This document shows, one piece after another, positions 53,602-62,755 of a stretch of 64,000 nucleotides of DNA (its first letter is position 1; each line of letters opens with the position of its first letter). The notes under the pieces are model-generated. The model had not been told where the DNA came from. It saw only the letters and a list, made by a program, of their open reading frames with translations, and did not search any database. The stretch spans positions 1-64,000 of the forward strand of contig JAWOKN010000004.1 in NCBI GenBank assembly GCA_033854175.1. Reading direction: 5' to 3'. The stretch is from DATKPE01 sp033854175 (GTDB lineage: Bacteria; Bacteroidota; Ignavibacteria; UBA10030; SZUA-254). Both the position numbers and the translations under genes were made by a program.

Positions 53602-54582
53602 ATGATGATCATACTGTTTTTGGCGTTGATTGTCGATTCGATGATCACCAGCCCCGTTCAGCAAAAAGCGACGACGGAGTCTCAAACCGACAAGACCACC
53701 TTCTATCATGTCAAGGTTCTTGACAGCCTGAACGCCTTCATCGTGGGAAAACCTTCCATCCTGCTCAGGACAACCAATGGAGGTTCCACATGGAAAAGGA
53801 TCCGGCTGCCGGACTCATTACATGATCTGTACGGGATCAATTTTTTCAACTACCGGAGTGGTATCATCGTCGGTCAGCAGGGAATGATGTACCGAACGAC
53901 AGACGGCGGCAGCCACTGGAAAGCCCGTCAGGCAACCCCGAATGTGAATCTTGTCGGCATCCAATACATTTCCGCATCGACGGCACTTGTGGCCGGATTC
54001 GCGGGTACGCTCTTCAAAACCACCGACGCTGGTGCCACGTGGCGATCCATTCCCACCGGCGTAAGGGATAATCTCTGGACACTTTCATTCCCGACCCCGA
54101 CAACTGGATGGGTCGCCGGAGCAAGCGGAAGGATTCTGAAGACGACAGACGGCGGCGAACATTGGACCGACGTCCCGAGCGGTATACAGAGCTTCCTTTT
54201 TAACATCCGGTTTTTCACCCCTGAACTCGGATGGGTCTGCGGCGGATACGGAGCAATCATGAAGACAACCGACGGCGGAGCCACGTGGATCAAGCAGCAT
54301 GTCCGAAAGGATCTCGGAACATTCCTCTCGCGCGAATATCAGTACGGCCTTTCCTTCACCGACGAACATAACGGGTGGGTCTGCGGGACTTCCGGCAGCC
54401 TCCTGGTTACCCACGACGGCGGCAACCGGTTCGATAACATCCAGACTGACCAGATAACGACCTTTTTTTCAACCGAATTCATTACGCCCATGACGGGATG
54501 GATCGTCGGCGCCAACAGCACCATACTGAAAACCAGCGACGGCGGGAAAACATGGATCAACCAGTCGAGGAACATCAGATGA
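53602..54582 (+). CDS. Ycf48-like (BNR/Asp-box) beta-propeller protein, secreted
   Basis: 326 aa. The ATG at 53602 (or 53605) opens a short hydrophobic segment (MMIILFLALIVDS). Seven Asp-box repeats are visible: TTNGGSTW, TTDGGSHW, TTDAGATW, TTDGGEHW, TTDGGATW, THDGGNRF and TSDGGKTW. In photosynthetic organisms Ycf48 helps photosystem II assembly; in other bacteria the fold is used for unknown secreted or sialidase-like roles. No photosynthesis gene is nearby, so only the fold can be called. The lipoprotein gene follows with an ATGA overlap. Confidence 0.82.
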   Translation: MMIILFLALIVDSMITSPVQQKATTESQTDKTTFYHVKVLDSLNAFIVGKPSILLRTTNGGSTWKRIRLPDSLHDLYGINFFNYRSGIIVGQQGMMYRTTDGGSHWKARQATPNVNLVGIQYISASTALVAGFAGTLFKTTDAGATWRSIPTGVRDNLWTLSFPTPTTGWVAGASGRILKTTDGGEHWTDVPSGIQSFLFNIRFFTPELGWVCGGYGAIMKTTDGGATWIKQHVRKDLGTFLSREYQYGLSFTDEHNGWVCGTSGSLLVTHDGGNRFDNIQTDQITTFFSTEFITPMTGWIVGANSTILKTSDGGKTWINQSRNIR

Positions 54583-55223
54583 CGATGAAATCCTTACTCG
54601 TCCTTTTTGCCGCGTCAATCCTGATTCTTCCATCACCGGGCTGCAGGTCGACCCCCCACGCCGGACAGGAGTACCTGTCGGAGACCCTCAGCTATCGGTC
54701 AATGGCCGACTCGTTTTTCCGCTTTGATCCTCAATCCCCCTTCCGCAGGGATTCGACGATCCAGTATCACGGCCTGAACTGGTACCCGCCCGATTCGGAA
54801 TTCACGTTCCAGTCGAAATTGTACAGATACAGTAGCCCGTCACCGGTCACTATTTACGGTACCAAGGGGGAAGAACGAAAGATGATCCGGTACGGCTATT
54901 TCCTAATCGACTACCGTGGACGGCAATATGTCCTGAATATCTGTAAAAGGGCTCCGAAGGATACGCAGCAGTCATTCAGAAACGATGAACCTCTTTCCGT
55001 CTGGTTCACCGATGAAACCACGGGGCATGAAACCTACGGCGTGGGCCGTTACATCGACATCGGTGAGGAAAAGCCCGATCCGAACTTTCTCTACACCATC
55101 AATTTTAATAATGCCTACAATCCATATTGCGCATATAGTTCCCTCTACTCGTGTGCCATACCGATGAAGGAGGATCATCTTCCCTTTGCCGTCCATGCCG
55201 GCGAAAAAAAATATCACCCCTAG
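54579..55223 (+). CDS. DUF1684 lipoprotein
   Basis: 214 aa. The ATG at 54579 overlaps the TGA of the Ycf48-like gene (ATGA), so translation is coupled. A lipoprotein signal (LILPSPGC, Cys22) precedes a DUF1684 domain: TTGHETYGVGRYIDI, NFNNAYNPYCAYSS and the terminal AGEKKYHP are the family's conserved blocks. The biochemical function of DUF1684 is not established. A second ATG two codons in is also possible. Confidence 0.85.
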   Translation: MTMKSLLVLFAASILILPSPGCRSTPHAGQEYLSETLSYRSMADSFFRFDPQSPFRRDSTIQYHGLNWYPPDSEFTFQSKLYRYSSPSPVTIYGTKGEERKMIRYGYFLIDYRGRQYVLNICKRAPKDTQQSFRNDEPLSVWFTDETTGHETYGVGRYIDIGEEKPDPNFLYTINFNNAYNPYCAYSSLYSCAIPMKEDHLPFAVHAGEKKYHP

Positions 55224-55334
55224 AGACCCGGGCAATCCGGAGATCGGCGCAGAAGCACCCCCCCCGTCTGAGGCACCGGGTAAATCCGGAAGAACGCGCT
55301 TCTTCGCGATGAATCATCAGGTATGTTCAAAAAA

Positions 55335-55363
55335 TTGCGTTTTACTGATTTTCACGCTACATT
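55335..55363 (+). promoter_or_regulatory. sigma-70 promoter of the SpoIIE-type phosphatase gene
   Basis: TTGCGT (55335-55340), 17-bp spacer, TACATT (55358-55363), 35 bp before the ATG at 55399. Confidence 0.5.
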
Positions 55364-55398
55364 TATGAGAATTTGGATGGGGCATCAACGGTAAAAGA

Positions 55399-56631
55399 AT
55401 GCAACTGCGGAAATTATATCGTACAATTGAGTCTTTTGGTTCGAAGAAGTTTGAGAGTGATGAGGAGTTGTTAAAGCACGTGTTGGCTGAAATAGTTCAG
55501 AACGAGGAGATCAATATCAAGGGGGGCCGCCTCTGGAAATTCGATCCGAAATCCGCCGGGTACGAACTTCTCCACCAGATCGGCGACATCGAGCAGATAC
55601 GTGCGAATTACAAGATAAAACTGAAGGATTATCCTCTCTTTCTCGAGCTGCCAAAACTCCGTACTGTACTTGCGAACGAAAATGACCAGTACCTCCGGAA
55701 GCGGGGAATTTTCAAATATTCCGCGACCGGTGTCGGCGAAAAAATCCAATGGCGGGGACACACCCTCTACCGCTATGTCCTTGCGTTCAACGCCGATGAT
55801 CTCGGGGAAGGCATAACCTCGACACTGAATATCATCAGCGCCGCCCTGAGCTCGGTCCTCCGGGGTAAGAAAATCGAACGCAAGGCGAAGGTCCTCGAGC
55901 GCGATCTCGACAAGGCCCGGGAGATCCAGCAAAGCATCCTACCGCAGCACGAGATCCAATTTCACGCATATGACATTTACGGTATTTCAATCCCGGAAAG
56001 AATCGTGGGGGGAGATTTTTTCGATTACCTCCAGATCGAGAATGACCCCGAGCGTCTGGGTGTGGTGATCGGCGATGCGACGAGCAAGGGGATCTCGGCC
56101 GCCGTCGAAGCTCTCTATCTGTCCGGCGCTCTGCGGATGGGATTTGAATATCAGACAAAAATCGGCGTGTTACTCTCCCGCGTCAACAAACTTCTCCATA
56201 AGACATTCACCGAAGAACATTTTGTCTCGCTGTTCTATGCGGAAATCACCGATGACAGGAACGGCCTCATTATCTATGCCAACTGCGGCCATAACATGCC
56301 GATCCTGCTTCGCGAGAAAGTCTCTGACCCCGAGTTCCTCGATGCGACAGGCCAGATGCTCGGACCCTTCCCGAACGAGGTGTTTAAAACCGAAAGCACG
56401 CATATGAAAAAGGGGGATATGCTGGTTCTCTACACCGACGGCGTGACCGAAGCAACAAACGAGCGGGGCGAATTCTACGGAGAGAATAAACTCGTTGAGC
56501 AACTCCTCCACCACAGGGATAGGTCCCCGAAGGAAATTGCCCAACTCGTGCTGGAGGATGTTCAGATTTTTAACAGCCTCGGTGTTCATTCGGACGACAA
56601 GACGCTTGTCGTGATTAAACGCAATATGTAA
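55399..56631 (+). CDS. PP2C-type (SpoIIE/RsbU) serine phosphatase with N-terminal sensor
   Basis: 410 aa. The N-terminal part (about 1-170) looks like a degenerate GAF domain. A short coiled coil (KAKVLERDLDKAREIQQSILP) links it to the SpoIIE phosphatase domain with metal-binding Asp in GGDFFDY, GDATSKGISA, NCGHNMP and YTDGVTEATN. It probably dephosphorylates an anti-sigma antagonist in a partner-switch, but no STAS or HATPase partner is in the window. The HerA-type ATPase gene follows after 22 bp. Confidence 0.92.
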   Translation: MQLRKLYRTIESFGSKKFESDEELLKHVLAEIVQNEEINIKGGRLWKFDPKSAGYELLHQIGDIEQIRANYKIKLKDYPLFLELPKLRTVLANENDQYLRKRGIFKYSATGVGEKIQWRGHTLYRYVLAFNADDLGEGITSTLNIISAALSSVLRGKKIERKAKVLERDLDKAREIQQSILPQHEIQFHAYDIYGISIPERIVGGDFFDYLQIENDPERLGVVIGDATSKGISAAVEALYLSGALRMGFEYQTKIGVLLSRVNKLLHKTFTEEHFVSLFYAEITDDRNGLIIYANCGHNMPILLREKVSDPEFLDATGQMLGPFPNEVFKTESTHMKKGDMLVLYTDGVTEATNERGEFYGENKLVEQLLHHRDRSPKEIAQLVLEDVQIFNSLGVHSDDKTLVVIKRNM

Positions 56632-56653
56632 ATCTGGAAAGGATGGAAGCCCT

Positions 56654-58228
56654 ATGGGAGATGCACCAAACCATATCGGAACGGTCTCTTCAGTCAACAG
56701 CTCGGTCATCTCCGCCGTGCTGACAAACGGCGCAGGAGCCTCAGCGGCCAGGCTGGGAAGTTATATCGTCATGATGGAAGGGGAAACAACCATCGTCGGA
56801 AGCATTACCGCTGTCCGGCAGAATACCCCGGCAAACGGCCAGGTGCCCGGGGGGGAATCACACCTGGAAACCATCGAAATCCAGCTTATCGGCACAGTCA
56901 CCCGCGGCGTCTTCGAACGAAGCATCTCCACCTACCCGCTGATCGGTACAAAGGTCTATCCGGCGATCGGCGAGGATCTGAAGAGCATCTTTTCCACTTT
57001 TCAACGGTACGGATTTTCCCCCGGCTATATCTCTGTTCTCCAGAACGAGCGGATGTTCCTGAACCCCAACAAATTTTTCGCCAAACACATCGCCCTCTTC
57101 GGTTCGACCGGATCCGGGAAATCCTGTACAACCGCCTCAATCCTCCAGAAGGTGAGTAAGTTCGAAAACACCCATATCCTCCTCCTCGACCTCCACGGGG
57201 AGTACGGCCCTGCATTCCAGGATGCCGGCAATGTCATCAAAATCACCGAGCTTGAACTGCCATACTGGCTGATGAATTTTGAGGAGATCGTCGAGACCTT
57301 CGTCGATGAGAATGAATCCTCCTCGAACAATCAGATCATGATTTTGAAGGAAGCAATCCTCGATTCAAAAAAAGGGAAAAACCTGCCGTTGAAGGATTAT
57401 CTGACGGTCGATACACCGGTTTATTTCGATTTTCTCGACGTGAGTGCCCGCATGCGCTCCCTCGACTCGGAACGTACACTCAGCGGCAAGGAAGGGCCGT
57501 TTTACGGCCAGTTCACCAGGTTTCTCGTGAGGCTCGAGAGCAAACTCACCGATAAACGCTATGAATTTCTCTTCAGACCCAGGACCTATCGTTCCTCGGA
57601 AACATTCGCCAACCTCCTCACCAAACTCTTCGGACTCGACACCGGTAAAAGAATTACGATCATCGACCTCAGCCGCGTGCCGTTTGATGTCGTGAACGTC
57701 CTGGTTTCGTTGCTCGGAAGGATTATTTTCGATTTCAACCTCTGGAACCGAAACAGGCAGGATTTTCCGATCCTGGTGGTGTTTGAGGAAGCGCATACCT
57801 ATCTCTCGATGACGGGAAAAAGCCGTGCTGCTCGCAAAACCGTCGAGCGTATCGCAAAGGAGGGGCGTAAATACGGTGTCAGCAGCATGATTATCAGCCA
57901 GCGCCCCTCGGAAATCTCCGACACCATAACCGCACAGTGCAATAATTTTGTCGCCATGCGCCTTCTCAATCCGAACGACCAGGCCTATATCCGGAAACTT
58001 GTTCCGGACAGCCTTTCGAACATGATCGAGATTCTTCCGACCCTGCGGCAGGGCGAGGCGTACTTCATCGGGGACGCAGTCCCCGTGCCGGTACGGGTAT
58101 TGATCGACATGCCGAGTCCGGAACCGGCCAGCGGCGACATCAATTACTTCGATAAATGGAAGAATAAAGAAGTGGCCACCAACGTCGCCGAAGTCGTCAA
58201 CAACTGGTGGAAACAGATCCGGCACTGA
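56654..58228 (+). CDS. HerA-type hexameric ATPase (DUF87 family)
   Basis: 524 aa. An N-terminal HAS-barrel-like domain (about 1-110) precedes the RecA-like motor with Walker A GSTGSGKS (150-157), Walker B ILVVFEEAH and the sensor region MIISQRPSEISD. In archaea HerA works with the nuclease NurA on DNA ends, and in bacteria with NurA, Sir2 or other nucleases, sometimes in phage defence. No NurA, Sir2 or other nuclease gene is adjacent here. It lies 22 bp behind the SpoIIE-type phosphatase gene and is convergent with the M16 pair. Confidence 0.9.
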   Translation: MGDAPNHIGTVSSVNSSVISAVLTNGAGASAARLGSYIVMMEGETTIVGSITAVRQNTPANGQVPGGESHLETIEIQLIGTVTRGVFERSISTYPLIGTKVYPAIGEDLKSIFSTFQRYGFSPGYISVLQNERMFLNPNKFFAKHIALFGSTGSGKSCTTASILQKVSKFENTHILLLDLHGEYGPAFQDAGNVIKITELELPYWLMNFEEIVETFVDENESSSNNQIMILKEAILDSKKGKNLPLKDYLTVDTPVYFDFLDVSARMRSLDSERTLSGKEGPFYGQFTRFLVRLESKLTDKRYEFLFRPRTYRSSETFANLLTKLFGLDTGKRITIIDLSRVPFDVVNVLVSLLGRIIFDFNLWNRNRQDFPILVVFEEAHTYLSMTGKSRAARKTVERIAKEGRKYGVSSMIISQRPSEISDTITAQCNNFVAMRLLNPNDQAYIRKLVPDSLSNMIEILPTLRQGEAYFIGDAVPVPVRVLIDMPSPEPASGDINYFDKWKNKEVATNVAEVVNNWWKQIRH

Positions 58229-58350
58229 CCCCCCGGCCGCTGATTCCAGGACATTTCCTGCCGACCGCCCGGTACCGGCGGGTCACTCCATGCCGGGGAT
58301 TCCCCATGTCAACTCTCCGGAAGAATGTAATTACCCCGGAATACATTTCC

Positions 58351-59814
58351 TCATTGATGAACTCCGGGTGCGGCGGATTTGCCGAGAACATCGTCAACCT
58401 CCATGGTGTGCACAGGAGCAAGGTGGAGATCGAGGATCCCCTGTTCGATCTTCTTGCGATCGCCAACGACAATGATCGCGATATTCTCCGGATCGATGTA
58501 TTTCCGGGACGTCCTCAGCACATCCTCCTTGTCCACCCGGAGAATATGATCCGCATAGGTATTGAAGTATTCATCAGGAAGATTATAGACGGCCAGTTCC
58601 ACCAGCCGGTCGGCGATATTCTCCACCGATTCAAAATTCCTCGGGTAACGGAGTGTGATGTAATTTTTCGCCCTCAGGAGTTCATCATCACGAACAGGTT
58701 CGCGGATGGCCTTCAGTTCGTTCATGAATTCCATGATCGCCGAATCGGTTACGGAGGTCTGAACAGCAGCGTGCGCGGTGAACGGGCCCGGCAGCAGCCT
58801 GCAGTCGAAGAGCGATGACGCGTCATAGGCGTAACCATGCTCCTCCCGGAGGTTCTGGTTGAGCCGGGATGTAAAGGCCCCGCCAAGAATATCGTTCATC
58901 ACCTGGAGCGCAAAATAGTCAGGATCTCCCCTGGGGGCACCGATCCGGGTGAGGATAATTTCAGACTGCGCGGATCCCGGTTTGTCGACAAGATCAAGAA
59001 CAATCTTCCGGACCTGCTGAGGTTCCGGGAGGCTGATTTTGGGTATTTCACCTTCCGGCCAACGGCCAAAAAGCCATTCCAGTTTCGGGAGTATGCCCTT
59101 CGCGGATATATCCCCCACAACGATCACCGTGGCATTGTTCCCCCTGAAGTATGATGAATAATATCCCTTGATATCACCAAGGGTGATCCGGCGGATGCCC
59201 TCGGCAGTCCCCATGACCGGTGTACCGTACGGATGGAGATCACCATAAATGACCTTTTGCGACAGAATCGATGCGATGGCCTCCGGTTCATCACGCCATT
59301 GCATCATGGTCGTCAATCTGTCATTCCGCTCCCGTTCCAGTTCCTCCGCCGGAAAACGGGGACGGAGAACCATATCCGCCAGAAGCGCAAGCGCTGAATC
59401 GAGGTTCGACACCGGGGTATGGAGACTCACCCCGCAGCTGTGCCACCCCGCGAATGCGGAGATGGTCGCGCCAAGAAAATCCACGGCGTCGGCGTACTCG
59501 AGCGAATTTCGTGTGCCCGCCCCATCCTCCATCAATTGTGCTGTAAGACTGGCGAGACCCGACTTCCCTTCCGGGTCAGCGACAGAACCAGCCCGCACAA
59601 CGACTTCAACCTGAAGCAGCGGCAGATTGTGTTTCTCGAGCAGAATAACAGGCAGGTGATTCGATAACCAGAGATGCTGAATCTGCGGCAAGCCGAGACC
59701 CGGGAGCGGACCGGGAACGGGGGGCTTTGTCCTGTCGGGCATCTGCCCCAGCGTAATCCCCGCACAGAGAAGAATGCATGCCAGAGCGGGCTGTATCGGA
59801 ATCTTCCGCCTCAT
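58351..59814 (-). CDS. M16 peptidase-like subunit, catalytically dead, second pair
   Basis: 487 aa with a signal peptide (IPIQPALACILLCAGITLGQ). The M16 scaffold is intact (LGGAFTSRLNQNLREEHGYAY, NNATVIVVGD). The zinc motif is replaced: the HxxEH position reads SLTAQ in GLASLTAQLMEDGAGT. It starts with an ATGA overlap on the active subunit's stop, so the pair is translationally coupled. It is a paralogue of the truncated gene at 1-1438 and probably the non-catalytic half of a periplasmic heterodimer. Confidence 0.9.
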   Translation of the reverse strand: MRRKIPIQPALACILLCAGITLGQMPDRTKPPVPGPLPGLGLPQIQHLWLSNHLPVILLEKHNLPLLQVEVVVRAGSVADPEGKSGLASLTAQLMEDGAGTRNSLEYADAVDFLGATISAFAGWHSCGVSLHTPVSNLDSALALLADMVLRPRFPAEELERERNDRLTTMMQWRDEPEAIASILSQKVIYGDLHPYGTPVMGTAEGIRRITLGDIKGYYSSYFRGNNATVIVVGDISAKGILPKLEWLFGRWPEGEIPKISLPEPQQVRKIVLDLVDKPGSAQSEIILTRIGAPRGDPDYFALQVMNDILGGAFTSRLNQNLREEHGYAYDASSLFDCRLLPGPFTAHAAVQTSVTDSAIMEFMNELKAIREPVRDDELLRAKNYITLRYPRNFESVENIADRLVELAVYNLPDEYFNTYADHILRVDKEDVLRTSRKYIDPENIAIIVVGDRKKIEQGILDLHLAPVHTMEVDDVLGKSAAPGVHQ

Positions 59815-61172
59815 TGACCCGGTGCAGGTGGATTCTGTACGGCGAGATTCCGCTGGCCGGGAGGTACGACGCTGAGAACGACTCTTCCGTCGTCCCTGAG
59901 ATAGCGGAGCACGATTGCCGTAATCGCCCCCGCATCGATCTTGCTGTACCGCGAGAGATCTTCATGAAAATAATCGGGATTCCCGGTCATCACGAAATAT
60001 TCGTTCATCTGGTCGGCCTTCTGGCCGATACGTTCCATCTGATCGAGGAAACTCACCTCGATCTGATTGACTCCCCGTTCAAGTTCCCTGGCCGCGGGGG
60101 GCTCCCGTTTCAGCCTGTCAAGCTCCTGCTGAATCATGGTGAAGAGTTCAGCCAGGGTGTGGCCGGGACGGGCGGTTGCGATGATGTAAAACTTCGAGCA
60201 GAGTTCCATCTCGTCCTGGAACACCGTGACGTCCTGGGCAACCTGAGTCTCATAGACCAGTCGTTTGTAAAGCCGGGAATTTTTTCCCCCGGCCAGAAGA
60301 AGAGACACGAGATTGAGCTCGGCATTCCCCGGTGCATACTTCCGGGGCGCAATCCAGGCCATGTATAACCGGGGGAGCTGGACGTTGTCTTCCTGGACAA
60401 TGTATGTCGCCGTGTCACGATGGGGCATCGGTAGCGCCATGCCATCGACATGCTTTCCGGCCGGAACATCGCCAAACCAGTACTCTACCGTTTTCCGCGC
60501 ATTCAGGGTATCAATATCGCCCGCGATGACGAGGCTGGCATTTGCCGGTGAGTAATAGGTTTTGAAGAAGGTCGCGATATCATTATACGATGCAGCGGTC
60601 AGATCCTCCATCGACCCGATGACAGGCCAATGATAGGGGTATTCGGGCGGAAAAAGTTTTTCATCGATCGTCTCAAACGCCCTCCCGTAGGGTTGGTTAT
60701 CAAGGGCCTGCCGCCGCTCATTCTTCACGACATCCTTCTGGACATCAATCTTCGCAGGCGACAGTGAATCGATCAGGTACGCCATTCTGTCGGATTCCAG
60801 GAACAGGGCAAGATCGAGTGCATTCCGCGGAATGACCTCGTAATAATCTGTGCGATCGGTGCTGGTGGTGGCATTATTATCTCCCCCCGCATCCTCAAGC
60901 CACTGGTCGAACATTCCGACGGGCACGTGTGCCGATCCTTCGAACATCAGGTGTTCAAACAAATGAGCCAGACCGGTTCTTCCAGCTTCCTCCCTCGCCG
61001 AGCCGACATGATACCAGAGATTAACCGCGACGATGGGCAACGCGTGATCCTCGTGAAGGATGACCCGAAGACCGTTCGGGAGGGACAGCTGGTGGTACGA
61101 TACTGAGATTTGACCCTGCGAGGATGATGCGATCAGGAAGAGAAGTGCGGTGAGAGGTCCTCTCAGGAGCAT
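59811..61172 (-). CDS. M16 family zinc metallopeptidase, active subunit, second pair
   Basis: 453 aa with a signal peptide (LTALLFLIASSSQG). HLFEH is at 70-74 and the third ligand Glu152 in KNERRQALDN, the same positions as in the paralogue at 1442-2788. It is probably a periplasmic endopeptidase that works with the overlapping inactive subunit. It begins 12 bp after nuoI on the same strand, so it looks like the tail of the nuo operon, an odd neighbour for a peptidase. Confidence 0.93.
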   Translation of the reverse strand: MLLRGPLTALLFLIASSSQGQISVSYHQLSLPNGLRVILHEDHALPIVAVNLWYHVGSAREEAGRTGLAHLFEHLMFEGSAHVPVGMFDQWLEDAGGDNNATTSTDRTDYYEVIPRNALDLALFLESDRMAYLIDSLSPAKIDVQKDVVKNERRQALDNQPYGRAFETIDEKLFPPEYPYHWPVIGSMEDLTAASYNDIATFFKTYYSPANASLVIAGDIDTLNARKTVEYWFGDVPAGKHVDGMALPMPHRDTATYIVQEDNVQLPRLYMAWIAPRKYAPGNAELNLVSLLLAGGKNSRLYKRLVYETQVAQDVTVFQDEMELCSKFYIIATARPGHTLAELFTMIQQELDRLKREPPAARELERGVNQIEVSFLDQMERIGQKADQMNEYFVMTGNPDYFHEDLSRYSKIDAGAITAIVLRYLRDDGRVVLSVVPPGQRNLAVQNPPAPGQ

Positions 61173-61184
61173 AACGGTATGCGG

Positions 61185-61691
61185 TCAGCGATTTTGCCGG
61201 AGGTACTCGAGCCGCGGCCGGAGCTTGTCTGCCGATTGGAGCAACTGATCTTTTCCGAATATGCCGTCTTCCTGCCGCGTGAACGTCAACTCATACTCAT
61301 TGCTCATGACGATTGCCTCCTCAGGACAGACCTCCTCGCAAAACCCGCAGAAAATACACCTGAGCATGTTGATCTCAAACTTGACGGGATACCGTTCTTT
61401 CCATAATTCACTTTCGGATGCCTGGATCTCGATCGCAAGAGCAGGGCATACACGCGCGCAGAGTCCGCATGCGACACACCTTTCGACGCCGTTCTGCTCG
61501 ACAAGGACAGGTCTGCCCCTGAACGAGGCCGGCGGATTCCACTTCTCCTCGGGATACTGCCGGGTGAATTTCGGCCTGAAGACCTGCGTCAGGGTTATCT
61601 TCATCCCGTGAAGGATCTGCGGGATGTACAACCGATCCCAGAATGAGAGATCCTTTTTATGAACGATGGGTATATGATGTTCAGATGCCAT
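61185..61691 (-). CDS. nuoI: NADH-quinone oxidoreductase subunit I
   Basis: 168 aa. Two 4Fe-4S ferredoxin motifs, CVACGLCARVCP and CIFCGFCEEVCP, are spaced as in NuoI. The N-terminal part (LYIPQILHGMKITLTQVF) is the family's amphipathic membrane-contact helix. It carries electrons through clusters N6a and N6b of complex I towards quinone. It follows nuoH by 47 bp. nuoJ does not follow; the M16 pair does. Confidence 0.96.
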   Translation of the reverse strand: MASEHHIPIVHKKDLSFWDRLYIPQILHGMKITLTQVFRPKFTRQYPEEKWNPPASFRGRPVLVEQNGVERCVACGLCARVCPALAIEIQASESELWKERYPVKFEINMLRCIFCGFCEEVCPEEAIVMSNEYELTFTRQEDGIFGKDQLLQSADKLRPRLEYLRQNR

Positions 61692-61738
61692 GGGAAGACT
61701 ATGGATTGTTTACACTCCTATCATCAAAAAAATCTCTG

Positions 61739-62755
61739 TCACTGGACGAGAAGCATCACCAATCCCGTCGCAAACAAGTTCACGATCGCAAGGGGAAGCA
61801 TGACTTTCCAGCCGATATTCATCAACTGATCGTACCGAAACCGCGGGATGGTCCAGCGGATAACAATAAAGAAGAGCACCAGGATCCCCGCCTTGAAGCA
61901 AAAACCCACCACCTGGATGACCGCAATCCAGACCGGCGCGAGCCCGAGATGATGAATAAACGGCACCTGCCATCCCCCGAGGTATAACGTGGTCATGATT
62001 GCACTCGATGTCAGCATGTTGGCGTACTCCGAAAGGAAAAACAGGCCAAACTTCAATCCACTGTACTCCGTGTGGTACCCCCCGACGAGTTCCGGTTCGG
62101 CCTCCGGCAGGTCAAACGGGAGCCGGTTCGTTTCGGCGAACGCGGAGACGGCAAATGTTACGAAGCCAATGGGCTGAAGAATAATGTTCCATCTCCACCC
62201 CGCCTGGGCGGAGACAATTTTGTCCAGCTGCAAGCTGCCGGCGATCATCACAACACCGATGATCGACAGACCCATCGCAAGCTCATAGCTGATCATCTGT
62301 GCCGAGGAGCGCAATCCCCCGAGTAGGGAATACTTACTGTTGGATGACCATCCGCTCAGCGTGATACCGTAGACACCGAGCGAGGTCAGGGCGAGAATAT
62401 ACAAAATGCCGATATTGACGTTCGCAATCTGAAGTGGGATATCCTGGCCAAACAGCATGATGTGATCCCCGAAAGGCACAACGGCAAATGTCGTCATCGC
62501 GACCGTTATTGAGATGATCGGTGCGAGGTCGTGGATGAAGCGATCGGCCTGCCGGGGTACGATATCCTCCTTCACCAGAAGCTTGAGGACATCGGCAAGC
62601 GGTTGAAGCAAACCCTGCCACCCGACCCGGTTCGGGCCGATCCGGTTCTGAATTGCGGCCGCAACCCGCCGCTCAACCAGGACAATATATGCCACGGTGC
62701 CGACCATGACCCCCATGACGATGACGATCTTTATTGTCGATATCAGGATTTCCAT
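61739..62755 (-). CDS. nuoH: NADH-quinone oxidoreductase subunit H
   Basis: 338 aa, about eight membrane helices. RIGPNRVGWQGLLQPLADVLKLL and RLPFDLPEAEPELVGGYHTE (quinone-site loop with conserved Glu) are the hallmark motifs. It forms the link between the peripheral arm and the proton-pumping arm of complex I. The start overlaps the nuoG stop by one base (TAATG), so translation is coupled. Confidence 0.97.
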   Translation of the reverse strand: MEILISTIKIVIVMGVMVGTVAYIVLVERRVAAAIQNRIGPNRVGWQGLLQPLADVLKLLVKEDIVPRQADRFIHDLAPIISITVAMTTFAVVPFGDHIMLFGQDIPLQIANVNIGILYILALTSLGVYGITLSGWSSNSKYSLLGGLRSSAQMISYELAMGLSIIGVVMIAGSLQLDKIVSAQAGWRWNIILQPIGFVTFAVSAFAETNRLPFDLPEAEPELVGGYHTEYSGLKFGLFFLSEYANMLTSSAIMTTLYLGGWQVPFIHHLGLAPVWIAVIQVVGFCFKAGILVLFFIVIRWTIPRFRYDQLMNIGWKVMLPLAIVNLFATGLVMLLVQ

